Assembly: GCA_016783865.1 (NCBI GenBank)
Contig: JADHVS010000017.1
Coordinates: 1 to 39,752 of the forward strand
Direction: 5' to 3'
DNA: 39,752 bases
DNA from: Bacteroidales bacterium
GTDB lineage: Bacteria > Bacteroidota > Bacteroidia > Bacteroidales > SM23-62
In this document: in pieces, positions 18,201 through 25,450 of the stretch
How positions within the stretch are numbered: the stretch's first letter is position 1
Layout of the letters: each line of letters starts with the position of its first letter
Notes under the pieces: model-generated
Told to the model about the DNA's origin: nothing
Databases searched by the model: none
The model's input: the letters and a program-made list of their open reading frames with translations, nothing else
Program-made: the position numbers and the translations under genes

Positions 18201-19059
18201 CGTCTTCGGTGGCCCAGACATCCCCGCCCTGGTAGAAATCAGGATCGGTCTGGATAAGGTTACGGGTGTCGGTCAGATGGAGCTGACCGCCCAGTTCCGT
18301 TTTACCGGTAAAGGACCACCATTCTCTCATGGGTTCATCCGGTGTGTATCTGTAATTGGGAATCCGGGCGACCCTGACCCGGTTAATTCCACTTTCGGTT
18401 ATTTCACATACATTTTTTGTATTATCAAATCCCGGGATATCCTGGTACCACACCAGGTCAGCATCCGGTATATCAGGTGCGATGGTTGTATTGGCCTGTG
18501 TCCATCCGCCTGTAATTCTTTTGGAGCCATAGAAAGAGGCTTCACCTGTACCCCAGTCAGGATTGGAAGTCAGCCTTATCGGATTGCCATATTCCCCGGA
18601 TTCATCAGCGTTGAGGGTTCCCCTGTAAACCACACCTCTTTTAAAGACATAGGTATGAATACCAGAACAGGCTGCGGCATTTGCAGTCGCCGATCCATCC
18701 CATGGGTGGTGTTTCCAGGCTGTGATGGTTGACAACCCATCATTGCCATCATCCCCTCCTTCAAAATCAATGTACCTGACAGTAGATCCTTCTTCATATT
18801 GAAATGTTTCAGGTGTCCACACCAGGTCTCCTGTTGGCATCACTTCTGCATGCGGAGTTTCCCAGGAATATGTAATTCCGGTGGGGTATGCCAGATGCGA
18901 AAACCGGACCGAATCGCTCTTATGGGATGGATTATCTACAAAATGTACAGGCTGGGCTTGTGTACAAAAATGAATCGTAAGAAACAGAACGACAGACCAG
19001 GCTGTGACTGTTGAGTTTTCAGGTATGAACATGTTAATTATGCTTTTATGGAGTTTCAT
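15202..19059 (-). CDS. large secreted parallel beta-helix protein with LamG and T9SS sorting domain
   Basis: This 1285-residue protein has a hydrophobic secretion signal around residues 18-36 (WSVVLFLTIHFCTQAQ). Residues about 95-770 look like a right-handed parallel beta-helix: YIDFEGGDDGNDGLS, then many short strands such as IEISHCKFIHVNGGI and RDITIADNELTF. A LamG/concanavalin-like domain covers about 820-985 (EWHHVLTEVNRAGLVNIYIDGEL). Two BACON-like segments follow (about 1028-1205). The tail from about 1213 (IWPNPLVDNRLHIQI to GVYFLKIGNSGSCYVTKIVIM) is a type A T9SS sorting domain, so it is likely exported and held at the cell surface. The beta-helix could be a glycoside hydrolase (GH141-like) or polysaccharide lyase; catalytic residues are not identifiable. 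The neighbours are GH29, a dehydrogenase and a sugar symporter. Confidence 0.75.
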   Translation of the reverse strand: MKLHKSIINMFIPENSTVTAWSVVLFLTIHFCTQAQPVHFVDNPSHKSDSVRFSHLAYPTGITYSWETPHAEVMPTGDLVWTPETFQYEEGSTVRYIDFEGGDDGNDGLSTITAWKHHPWDGSATANAAACSGIHTYVFKRGVVYRGTLNADESGEYGNPIRLTSNPDWGTGEASFYGSKRITGGWTQANTTIAPDIPDADLVWYQDIPGFDNTKNVCEITESGINRVRVARIPNYRYTPDEPMREWWSFTGKTELGGQLHLTDTRNLIQTDPDFYQGGDVWATEDVIVMCTLWKQEILNYEPASNKIVVSSTDFGGVDCKYYLENTPFLLDTTGEFYYDNLKDRLFLRLENDKDPNTSVIEIASESKLIEINSESNICISGISFGFTTYNNVRYGSADGVPTIKLTGACSDIEISHCKFIHVNGGILATGSSDINQPVRDITIADNELTFMDDFSILLNESGGFYLQNINILRNKIFENGTRHLGRWYSSIPAIECRLISGELAGNIVEYSWGGGINVFWGKGSGSNLDIPFVRGFVHHNKVSHSLIGVNDYGGIESWLGGPVFIYNNISYDASGYKYNWDISLGYPFYLDGTFKNAVFNNIAYGRGWNKSHGAYTQVLGYYNIYAHNDAYNMESLTFSGDNSLSVDGQNIYLSNISDSTEYQFNHSTKPAGMPFESIGYNVFSGTPFRAKVVSGSSLRQFDSFSEELESYNPDLGQIGYVTSKRVFANPSSADFRLHPESEAIDRGVKFFLPFPLSKVVGEWHFYKHNSDSSLIKSDNFYFTSDFNNRETYNDVPKNHMKAFGLSDTSFVMGDLEDWTTGALLFDGSSTYCSLGHSMASSWKSNDVDMTTNNFILEAYLNTIEDHTEGVLISKYGSSGKGYQLDINSTGKIRISLMDNGSPEYSLGSSGIINDGEWHHVLTEVNRAGLVNIYIDGELSNGVSTGSMPVSSVSLSNDADLLLGKNMDGNYFEGTLDFVRISKGLLTDARTTIQELYKWQTDGPFLYDMAGNPPVDKRDAGALEFGSKLCNIMIDPNPLVFDMQAGTLSANVSAEHGFEIVDQEGSFFTYQAITDEIAVTVPENDQSDTQKGHITVLGCNETQILEISQSGAPCQFELEIPDTLFFSPQREEQQYRLVTNGDIDVTNAGDIPMFIWQTESKDTLIFRAWANTGTTERASLCTISGCGGQFNVVIIQGGQPDAAGDIRATGIRIWPNPLVDNRLHIQIPEEMGRCSISVTDITGSLSLLKNISPVDNTIDLALKHGVYFLKIGNSGSCYVTKIVIM

Positions 19060-19070
19060 TTATTTACACT

Positions 19071-20096
19071 CTATCTGAATGATAACCAATCGAATACTAC
19101 TCCGATAAATTCATTCTTTTTATTTCTCAATCCATCATAAGCAGCCTGTGCATCTGATGGTTTCATGGTATGGCTGTGGATGGGCCCGATCAATAGTTTG
19201 CCTGATTTGATCAGGCCGAGAATAACTGAAGCATTTCTTTCAATCGAGTGTTTTAAAAACTCCATCTGATGAGTGGGAAAAATAAACTCAAGGGCTCCTT
19301 TCATCGTCAGGCAATGTGGCAAAAGATGAAAATGTTGCAGAACACCTGTCAGATTTGTTTCGTAGGGTGAACGAGGCGTCCCCAGCAGAATCACTTCGCC
19401 ATACAGCGCGACAAAATCAATAGACTGCTCAATCACCTTCGACATCCCGGAGGCATCAATCAGGGTGGAGACCCCCTGTTCATTTGTCATTGACATGATC
19501 TGATCTTTCAAATCCGGTAATATGGGATCAAGCACGTGCATGATTCCGCATTGCTTTGCCATTTCACGCCGGGTTGGCTCTGGATCGGTTGCAATAACCC
19601 GGGCTCCCTGCAATTGCGCCAGTTGAGCAGCGAGTATGCCTATGGCTCCCATTCCGGTGACGGCTACATCATCTCCCAGCTCAATATTTGAATTTCTGAT
19701 GGCGGTCATGGCAATGCCTGCCATATGCGTAAAAGAAGCATGATCGGAACGAACACCTTCAGGAAGCTTTACACACACGCCATGCCAGCGGTCAGTTGCA
19801 TCAATTTTATACATCTCAGCATGAGGACCGTAGGTGTAAACCAGATCACCAGGTATTACATGATCCACGTCTTCTCCAATTTCAAGGACCTCTCCTACAG
19901 CAGTATATCCCGGAGTACCAGGAATATTGAACCACGACTCCAGTCCATCGATAGCAGCTAGTTCGGAACCGGCACTGATATGTGAAAAATGGTTCCTGAT
20001 AATCACATCATTTGGTCCGGATATTTTTCCATTCCACTCTTCCTCAACCATTGTAACCTTCCCAATCTCCGGAACTAGCAACTTTCGGTATTTCAT
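19071..20096 (-). CDS. medium-chain dehydrogenase/reductase lacking the catalytic-zinc ligands
   Basis: This 341-residue protein has the MDR fold: an N-terminal GroES-like domain and a Rossmann domain with TGMGAIGILAAQLAQL at about 165-180. In zinc-dependent members the ligands are Cys in C-G-x-D and His-Glu in G-H-E. Here these positions read SAGSELAAIDG (A42) and PGYTAVGEV (Y64, T65), so the catalytic zinc is probably absent. It may act as a non-zinc reductase on a sugar or sugar-derived ketone, using NAD(P)H. It lies between a GPH symporter (63-nt gap) and the beta-helix gene (11-nt gap) on the same strand, suggesting a role in catabolism of the sugar released by this locus. The substrate is unknown. 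Confidence 0.8.
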   Translation of the reverse strand: MKYRKLLVPEIGKVTMVEEEWNGKISGPNDVIIRNHFSHISAGSELAAIDGLESWFNIPGTPGYTAVGEVLEIGEDVDHVIPGDLVYTYGPHAEMYKIDATDRWHGVCVKLPEGVRSDHASFTHMAGIAMTAIRNSNIELGDDVAVTGMGAIGILAAQLAQLQGARVIATDPEPTRREMAKQCGIMHVLDPILPDLKDQIMSMTNEQGVSTLIDASGMSKVIEQSIDFVALYGEVILLGTPRSPYETNLTGVLQHFHLLPHCLTMKGALEFIFPTHQMEFLKHSIERNASVILGLIKSGKLLIGPIHSHTMKPSDAQAAYDGLRNKKNEFIGVVFDWLSFR

Positions 20097-20142
20097 AACT
20101 CTAAAATTTTATTCACACTCACTCCCCACACCCAAGTCTTCC

Positions 20143-20170
20143 GATTCACGATTCACGATTCACGATTCAC
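20143..20170. repeat. heptanucleotide tandem repeat (GATTCAC)4 at a stop codon
   Basis: There are four exact copies of GATTCAC. The TGA stop of the symporter (20160-20162, minus strand) lies inside the array, so the last coding residues (Glu-Ser) are encoded by it. A three-copy version in the opposite orientation lies at 34122-34142, and both are near CCCACACCC. Confidence 0.85.
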
Positions 20171-21512
20171 GGATCTCACGCTCTTTCCTTCTTTGCGTGA
20201 GATCCTCCTCAATCGTTTTCACCTTCTTATCATCCAGTTTATAGAAGAACAGAACAACTGCAACCACCAATGCAATGGCTGCAGGGATGAAGCTCATCAA
20301 CAACCGGATACCCATAATGGAAGTTTCGGATTGATCAACGTTTGCTATATATCCAAACAAGGAAAGTATACCCATGGTTACTGCCCCTCCGATTGCCAAC
20401 CCCATTTTCTGGCCAAGGGTGGTGGCCGAATAGACCAGGCCGGTAGCCCTGCGCTTGTTTTTCCATTCAGAGAAATCGGCTGCATCAGCAAGCATCGACC
20501 AGAGGAGTGGCATGGTCGGACCTGAAGCCAGGGAGAATATGATCTGGAAGGTATAAAGGAGGGCGATATTTTTTCCTGCCAGCATAAATCCACACAGGGA
20601 AACTGCGATTATAAGCATGCTGATGATATATAGATTTTTCTTACCCAGTTTCGAGCTTAACCATTTTGTAGGTAACACACCCGCCAGTACTGCTAATGTT
20701 CCTGATGCCATAAAAAGACCTGCAGCCTTCTCATTTCCCAGGAAATATTTGAAATAGTATATGATTACACCGCTGCGGATGGCAATGTATGTCAGAGAGG
20801 CGACCGAGACAGCAAACAGGACAACCCAGGGACCGTTTTTTGAAAGATCCTTCAAGTCCTTTTTCACTGAGGGTTTAATGGCTGGATCCGGTTTCACCTG
20901 CTCCTTGGCGAAAAAGAAAGATACAAGGAAGAATATTACACAAATGATACCGAATATAAGCATGGTGTACTGGTATCCTCTTACCGGATTTCCAGCACCA
21001 AACTTTTCAACCATCGGGATGATAAGTATCTGCACCGTTATCCCGGCAGCATATGCAAAAACAAATTTAAAGGAAGAGATGCTTGTGCGCTCTTCCTGGT
21101 AAGGGGAGATCACACCAATTATCGAATTATATGGGATCATGATGGCTGTATAGATGACCATCATGGCAGTATATGTAATGAAGGCGTATACCACTTTCCC
21201 GGTGGGACTGAAATCGGGAGCGGTGAACATCAGGAAAGCAGCCATTCCGTATGGTATTGCAAACCATAACAAATAAGGCCGGAATTTACCCCACCTCGTA
21301 TTGGTACGGTCAGAGATGATCCCCATAAAAGGATCATTTACTGCATCAAAAATCCGCACCAGAAGGAACATTATGGCCACGGTTGAAGCAGGAAGTAAAA
21401 AAGTATCAGTATAAAAAGCAGGGAGGAAAAACATCACGGTCTGCCAGAGTATACTTGAGGAATATTCACCTACACTGAAACCCAGCTTATCTTTAAATGA
21501 AAGTGTTTTCAT
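20160..21512 (-). CDS. GPH-family (glycoside-pentoside-hexuronide) sugar:cation symporter
   Basis: This 450-residue membrane protein of the major facilitator superfamily, GPH/MelB type, begins MKTLSFKDKLGFSVGEYSSS. It has about 12 hydrophobic segments and the family loop VRIFDAVNDPFMGIISDRTNTRWGKFRPYLLW (about 50-82), in which the Asp-Asn pair belongs to the cation site. It would import a mono- or disaccharide, plausibly one released by the adjacent GH29 and beta-helix proteins, with H+ or Na+. It is first in the minus-strand run and diverges from the second GH29 gene (200-nt gap). The last residues, KEREIRES, run into a 7-nt tandem repeat that supplies the stop codon. Confidence 0.88.
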   Translation of the reverse strand: MKTLSFKDKLGFSVGEYSSSILWQTVMFFLPAFYTDTFLLPASTVAIMFLLVRIFDAVNDPFMGIISDRTNTRWGKFRPYLLWFAIPYGMAAFLMFTAPDFSPTGKVVYAFITYTAMMVIYTAIMIPYNSIIGVISPYQEERTSISSFKFVFAYAAGITVQILIIPMVEKFGAGNPVRGYQYTMLIFGIICVIFFLVSFFFAKEQVKPDPAIKPSVKKDLKDLSKNGPWVVLFAVSVASLTYIAIRSGVIIYYFKYFLGNEKAAGLFMASGTLAVLAGVLPTKWLSSKLGKKNLYIISMLIIAVSLCGFMLAGKNIALLYTFQIIFSLASGPTMPLLWSMLADAADFSEWKNKRRATGLVYSATTLGQKMGLAIGGAVTMGILSLFGYIANVDQSETSIMGIRLLMSFIPAAIALVVAVVLFFYKLDDKKVKTIEEDLTQRRKEREIRES

Positions 21513-21712
21513 GGAAATGTAATAAGGTTAGGTAATGGTTTAGCTATTAAGTTGCTCAATTTAAAAAAAATACCACCTTTTTGTACCTAAGTCATACCAA
21601 TTTAGACTCAGTTTGAGTAAGTGTATGGAATTATTTATAACATGTTTGAACAAAGGATCCGTTTTTAACTATTTAATTATCTTTAGGCCATCTTCAAATC
21701 AAAACCTAAATC

Positions 21713-23032
21713 ATGAAAAGAATTACAGTATTGATCCTGGCTTGTGTTATAGTCTTCTCTGCATATGCTCAAAAAAATTACGTACCGGCTCAGGAAAACC
21801 TGGACAACCGTGAATGGTTCCAGGAGGCAAAATTTGGTATGTTTCTCCACTGGGGAGTTTACAGTGTTATGGGTGGAGGAGGCGATTACGGAATTGCCGA
21901 ATGGATCATGAACCAGAAACAAATACCCATTCAAGCTTATGAAAGGCTGGCTGACTTTTTCAATCCCGTTGAGTTCGATCCTGCAGAATGGGTATCCATA
22001 GCAAAAGAAGCCGGGATGAATTACATCACCATCACCAGCAAACACCATGACGGATTTGCATTGTACGATTCCAAAGTGAGCAACTGGGATGTGGTTGATC
22101 GTACTCCATACGGGAAGGACCTTTTGAAACAACTTAAAGAAGAATGTGATAAACAGGGGTTGAAACTGTTCTTTTATTATTCACAGCTCGACTGGCACCA
22201 TCCTGATTATTATCCCAGGGGAAGAACAGGCCAGGGATACACCGGTCGTCCGGAAAGTGGTGACTGGGATACTTATATTCAATATATGAATGACCAGCTC
22301 AGCGAATTACTCACTAACTATGGGGATATTGGCGGGATCTGGTTCGACGGGATGTGGGACCAGTGGGACGCCGACTGGCAGCTGGAGGAGACATACAGCC
22401 TTATCCATAAATTACAACCCGGAGCATTGATAGGAAGTAATCACCATAAAACACCTCTCCCGGGAGAAGATTTTATGATGTTTGAGAGGGACCTTCCAGG
22501 TGAGAATACGATGGGTTTTAACCAGACCACCGTTGAGGTTGAGGTTCCGCTTGAAATGTGCGAAACAATGAACGGATCCTGGGGTTATAATATCAAGGAC
22601 AGGAGGTTCAAATCGACCGGACAACTCATTCAAACCATGGTAAAAGCTGCTGGTTATGGCTCTAACTTCCTGCTCAATAATGGCCCTATGCCCAATGGAA
22701 AGCTACAGCCGGAAAATGCAGATACCCTGAAAGTGATTGGAAAATGGTTAGACACATATGGGGAGACATATTATGGTACGGAGAAGGGGCCAATTGCTCC
22801 ACGTGATTGGGGAGCAACAACCCAAAAGGGAAATACAGTTTATGTGCATGTGATGGATCTGGATGATGAAACCCTTTTACTACCTGAATATGATGCAAAG
22901 ATCAAATCTGTCACCCTGTTTGATGACAAGTCGGCCCTGAAATACTCACAGAATGAATTTGGCACCCTAATCAGGATCCCTTATTCAAAAAGAAAGCCCG
23001 TCGACACTATTGTGGTGATCGAGCTAAAATGA
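21713..23032 (+). CDS. second GH29 alpha-L-fucosidase, secreted
   Basis: This 439-residue protein has a signal peptide (about 1-19, ending SAYAQ) directly followed by the GH29 domain: KFGMFLHWGVYSVMGGG, ITSKHHDGFALYDS, LFFYYSQLDWHHPDY and the nucleophile D212 in GIWFDGMWDQW. Then come MNGSWGYN and GSNFLLNNGPMPNGKLQPE, typical of GH29. It is shorter than the other fucosidase and differs in sequence, so the two are not a recent duplication and probably target different linkages. It diverges from the symporter gene. Its stop overlaps the start of a YkgJ-type gene (ATGATGG). Confidence 0.9.
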   Translation: MKRITVLILACVIVFSAYAQKNYVPAQENLDNREWFQEAKFGMFLHWGVYSVMGGGGDYGIAEWIMNQKQIPIQAYERLADFFNPVEFDPAEWVSIAKEAGMNYITITSKHHDGFALYDSKVSNWDVVDRTPYGKDLLKQLKEECDKQGLKLFFYYSQLDWHHPDYYPRGRTGQGYTGRPESGDWDTYIQYMNDQLSELLTNYGDIGGIWFDGMWDQWDADWQLEETYSLIHKLQPGALIGSNHHKTPLPGEDFMMFERDLPGENTMGFNQTTVEVEVPLEMCETMNGSWGYNIKDRRFKSTGQLIQTMVKAAGYGSNFLLNNGPMPNGKLQPENADTLKVIGKWLDTYGETYYGTEKGPIAPRDWGATTQKGNTVYVHVMDLDDETLLLPEYDAKIKSVTLFDDKSALKYSQNEFGTLIRIPYSKRKPVDTIVVIELK

Positions 23033-23277
23033 TGGAATGCAGGGCACATTGCGGGGCGTGTTGTAACGCCCCGTCTATTTCATCCTCCATCCCTGGTATG
23101 CCAGATGGAAAGCCTGCTGGTGTAACATGCATTCACCTGAAAGAAGATTATTCCTGTGGCATCTATGATGATCGTCCAAAGGTCTGCAGGGACTTCAAAG
23201 CTGAAGAACTGGTTTGCAGTGATTCGAGAGAAGAAGCCCTGGAGATTCTTTCCCAATTGGAAAAAGAATCACAGTAA
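23029..23277 (+). CDS. small YkgJ-family cysteine-cluster protein
   Basis: This 82-residue protein has the YkgJ/UPF0153 cysteine pattern: HCGACC at the N-terminus (C8, C11, C12), then CIHL...CGIYDDRPKVCRDF. These are expected to bind zinc or an iron-sulfur cluster; the biochemical role of the family is poorly known. Two ATGs (23029, 23032) overlap the GH29 stop, so expression is translationally coupled to a secreted fucosidase, which is an odd pairing. A longer YkgJ-type protein occurs at 34183. Confidence 0.8.
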   Translation: MMECRAHCGACCNAPSISSSIPGMPDGKPAGVTCIHLKEDYSCGIYDDRPKVCRDFKAEELVCSDSREEALEILSQLEKESQ

Positions 23278-23322
23278 TAGCATACTTCAAAAATCAAAAA
23301 TCCTTGTTCGATATTCGCAATT

Positions 23323-23487
23323 CTACAGAGCCACGCCCTGTTTCCTGAGTCCCTCAATCAGATTCTCCATTACCTCCTCCTCAGTCAATCTTCTCTTATG
23401 CGGATTTTTAACCAGGTTAATCGAATCTGGAAAATCTGAGTTATTATAGCTCGAAGTGGTTGTCAGGACGGTGATTTTATTTTCCAT
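23323..23487 (-). CDS. small hypothetical protein (54 aa)
   Basis: An ATG-initiated minus-strand frame of 54 residues fills part of the gap between the small YkgJ gene and the TetR gene. It starts MENKITVLTTTSSYNNSDFP and ends with a predicted helix, RRLTEEEVMENLIEGLRKQG. The composition is protein-like, and the opposite strand has no competing good gene. No family is recognised and there is no signal peptide or membrane segment. It diverges from the tetR operon, so the promoter region between could serve both. It could be spurious. Confidence 0.45.
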   Translation of the reverse strand: MENKITVLTTTSSYNNSDFPDSINLVKNPHKRRLTEEEVMENLIEGLRKQGVAL

Positions 23488-23577
23488 TTTTTTAGCGATT
23501 TATGGGATGAAAAATAAAGAAATCTGGATTTATATAAATTTAAAAAAAATGCGGGTGAAAAAAATAATCAGAAAAAC

Positions 23578-23621
23578 TTGACAATAACTTACGAATATAG
23601 TATATTTGTACTTTATTCGTA
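23578..23621 (+). promoter_or_regulatory. promoter of the tetR operon with an overlapping 32-bp operator
   Basis: TTGACA (23578-23583), 17 nt, then TATATTTG (23601-23608) matches the Bacteroidota TTG / TAnnTTTG promoter pattern. A near-perfect palindrome covers 23590-23621: TACGAATA, T, AGTA, six central bases, TACT, T, TATTCGTA. Its centre coincides with the -7 element, so a bound dimer would block transcription. It lies 21 nt upstream of the GTG start of the TetR gene, indicating autoregulation. Confidence 0.7.
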
Positions 23622-23642
23622 TAATAATTAACATATCGTACA

Positions 23643-24239
23643 GTGGCTAAAATTACAGAACATCCTTATAATGAGAAACATAGGCAAATCATCCAGACCG
23701 GGAAAGACCTGTTTTTCAGATTTGGGATTAAGCGAGTAACTGTGGAAGAGATATGTAAAGAGGCCAATGTGAGCAAAATGACCTTCTATAAACACTTCAG
23801 CAACAAGATCGAACTGGCTAAAGAAATCATCCACACGATTGTGGCTGAAAGCCTGATACAATACAGGGAACTGATGGATCGAACCGATATCTCATTTGAA
23901 GAAAAGGTGAGGCAGACAATACAGATGAAAATGGACGGTACCAGTGAGATCTCCGAAGCATATTTCGATGATTATCTGATTCACAGCGATCCTGATCTGG
24001 CTGCATTTATCCAGGCCGAGTCGGGCAAGGTACTTTTTGAGATCCTCAATGACTATGTTGAGGCACAGAAGCGGGGTGAAATGAGGCAGGACATCAAACC
24101 GGAATTCATACTCTTTTTCCTGAATCACATACTTGATCTGGCCAAGGACGAAAAATTATTACGTATCTATGAACATCCGCAAAAACTGATCATGGAGTTA
24201 GTCAACTTTTTCTTTTACGGAATTATGAATCGCAAATGA
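23643..24239 (+). CDS. TetR/AcrR-family transcriptional regulator
   Basis: This 198-residue protein starts at GTG. It has an N-terminal TetR helix-turn-helix: LFFRFGIKRVTVEEICKEANVSKMTFYKHFSNKIEL, about residues 22-58. The C-terminal part is helical and of the variable ligand-binding type. It probably represses its own operon through the palindrome at 23590-23621 and is released by a small, perhaps lipophilic, ligand. Its stop overlaps the next start (ATGA at 24236-24239), tying it to the beta-barrel and ABC genes. Confidence 0.88.
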   Translation: MAKITEHPYNEKHRQIIQTGKDLFFRFGIKRVTVEEICKEANVSKMTFYKHFSNKIELAKEIIHTIVAESLIQYRELMDRTDISFEEKVRQTIQMKMDGTSEISEAYFDDYLIHSDPDLAAFIQAESGKVLFEILNDYVEAQKRGEMRQDIKPEFILFFLNHILDLAKDEKLLRIYEHPQKLIMELVNFFFYGIMNRK

Positions 24240-25390
24240 AAGCACCCACAACAGGCCGCAAAGCCTGGATATATATTGTCATGCTCTTGCAGGTGTCATA
24301 CGGATTTTCTCAGTCATTTGGCTTCGAAGGCATGCTGGCCGGATGGGGTACGATGAGCTATAGCGAAAAATTGAACGGACAGCTGGGTGCAAGATATATA
24401 CCTCAAATTAATTTCGAGTCACCCCTCGGTAAAAAGTATATGATCGATGCAGAATTATCCGCAAACGCCTGGGGAGCAAGCACATTCTGGTCAAACGACA
24501 GCATTACACTGGATGAGAAATTAAAACCTTACAGGATGTGGGTAAGGTTTTCGGGGGACCAGTTTGAAGTAAGGGCCGGACTCCAAAAGATCAATTTTGG
24601 TTCGGCTGTAATGCTCCGTCCGCTCATGTGGTTCGACCGCATCGATCCGCGCGACCCGCTGCAATTGACAGATGGCACATACGGACTCCTGGCCAGGTAC
24701 TATTTTCTAAACAATGCCAATATATGGGTCTGGGGTCTAATCGGGAATAAAGATCCTAAAGGCTGGGAGATATTCGGATCCGAAAAAGCCCGGCCTGAAT
24801 TCGGAGGCCGGATACAGGTCCCGGTATTTACAGGAGAAATTGGACTGAGTTACCACAACAGGTCGGTGGATATACCTCCGGACACATTGATACTTCCTGC
24901 CAATGTTTATGGTTTTGCCCCGGAGAACAGGATCGCCCTCGATGGAAAGATTGACATTGGCGTAGGACTTTGGTTTGAGAGCTCAATGGTCCATACCGAT
25001 TTTGAGTATCTTCCTGCAGCTTATAACCGGGCTTTAACCGTTGGACTGGATTATACTTTTGGTGTTGGAAATGGTCTGGGCCTTATGACCGAAGTATTTA
25101 ACTACAGCGCTTCAGATCAGGCTTTCGGGGAAGGAGAAGGAGCCACGTTTTCGGCCCTTTCTCTCAGTTACCCATTGACCATCTTCACTAACCTGAGCGG
25201 CATAGTTTTTTACGACTGGAAAAATAACGATCTCTATAATTTCATAAACTGCACCTTTACCTTCGACAGGTGGACCTTTTACCTGATGGGATTCTGGAAT
25301 CCAGACCGGTTCCAGGTTTTTCCGGGAAGTCAGGAAGTAAATCTGTTCGCTGGAAAAGGCATACAAATGATGGCTGTATTTAATCATTAA
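24236..25390 (+). CDS. outer-membrane beta-barrel protein of unknown family
   Basis: This 384-residue protein has a signal peptide (about 1-26, ending YGFSQ). The rest is rich in alternating strands ending in aromatic residues: RMWVRFSGDQFEVRAGLQKINFG, WVWGLIGN, FTGEIGLSYHNRS, GLWFESSMVHTDFEY and LTIFTNLSGIVFYDWKNNDLYNF. These indicate an outer-membrane barrel, perhaps of 14-16 strands, without a TonB box or plug. It is translationally coupled to TetR and followed by ABC transporter genes. It could be an outer-membrane export or receptor component of the same route. I do not recognise the family with certainty. Confidence 0.7.
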   Translation: MKAPTTGRKAWIYIVMLLQVSYGFSQSFGFEGMLAGWGTMSYSEKLNGQLGARYIPQINFESPLGKKYMIDAELSANAWGASTFWSNDSITLDEKLKPYRMWVRFSGDQFEVRAGLQKINFGSAVMLRPLMWFDRIDPRDPLQLTDGTYGLLARYYFLNNANIWVWGLIGNKDPKGWEIFGSEKARPEFGGRIQVPVFTGEIGLSYHNRSVDIPPDTLILPANVYGFAPENRIALDGKIDIGVGLWFESSMVHTDFEYLPAAYNRALTVGLDYTFGVGNGLGLMTEVFNYSASDQAFGEGEGATFSALSLSYPLTIFTNLSGIVFYDWKNNDLYNFINCTFTFDRWTFYLMGFWNPDRFQVFPGSQEVNLFAGKGIQMMAVFNH

Positions 25391-25450
25391 CATAGTTCTG
25401 CCTTCTTCGGCAACGCTGACCAGGGCAGAAAACAATTTAATTTTCTAACA

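Noticed and set aside
21513..21712. promoter or operator in the divergent gap between the symporter and second GH29 genes
   Set aside because: TATCTTTA near 21681 resembles a -7 element, but no TTG lies at suitable spacing, and the ACC-rich repeats near 21570-21600 are too weak to call.
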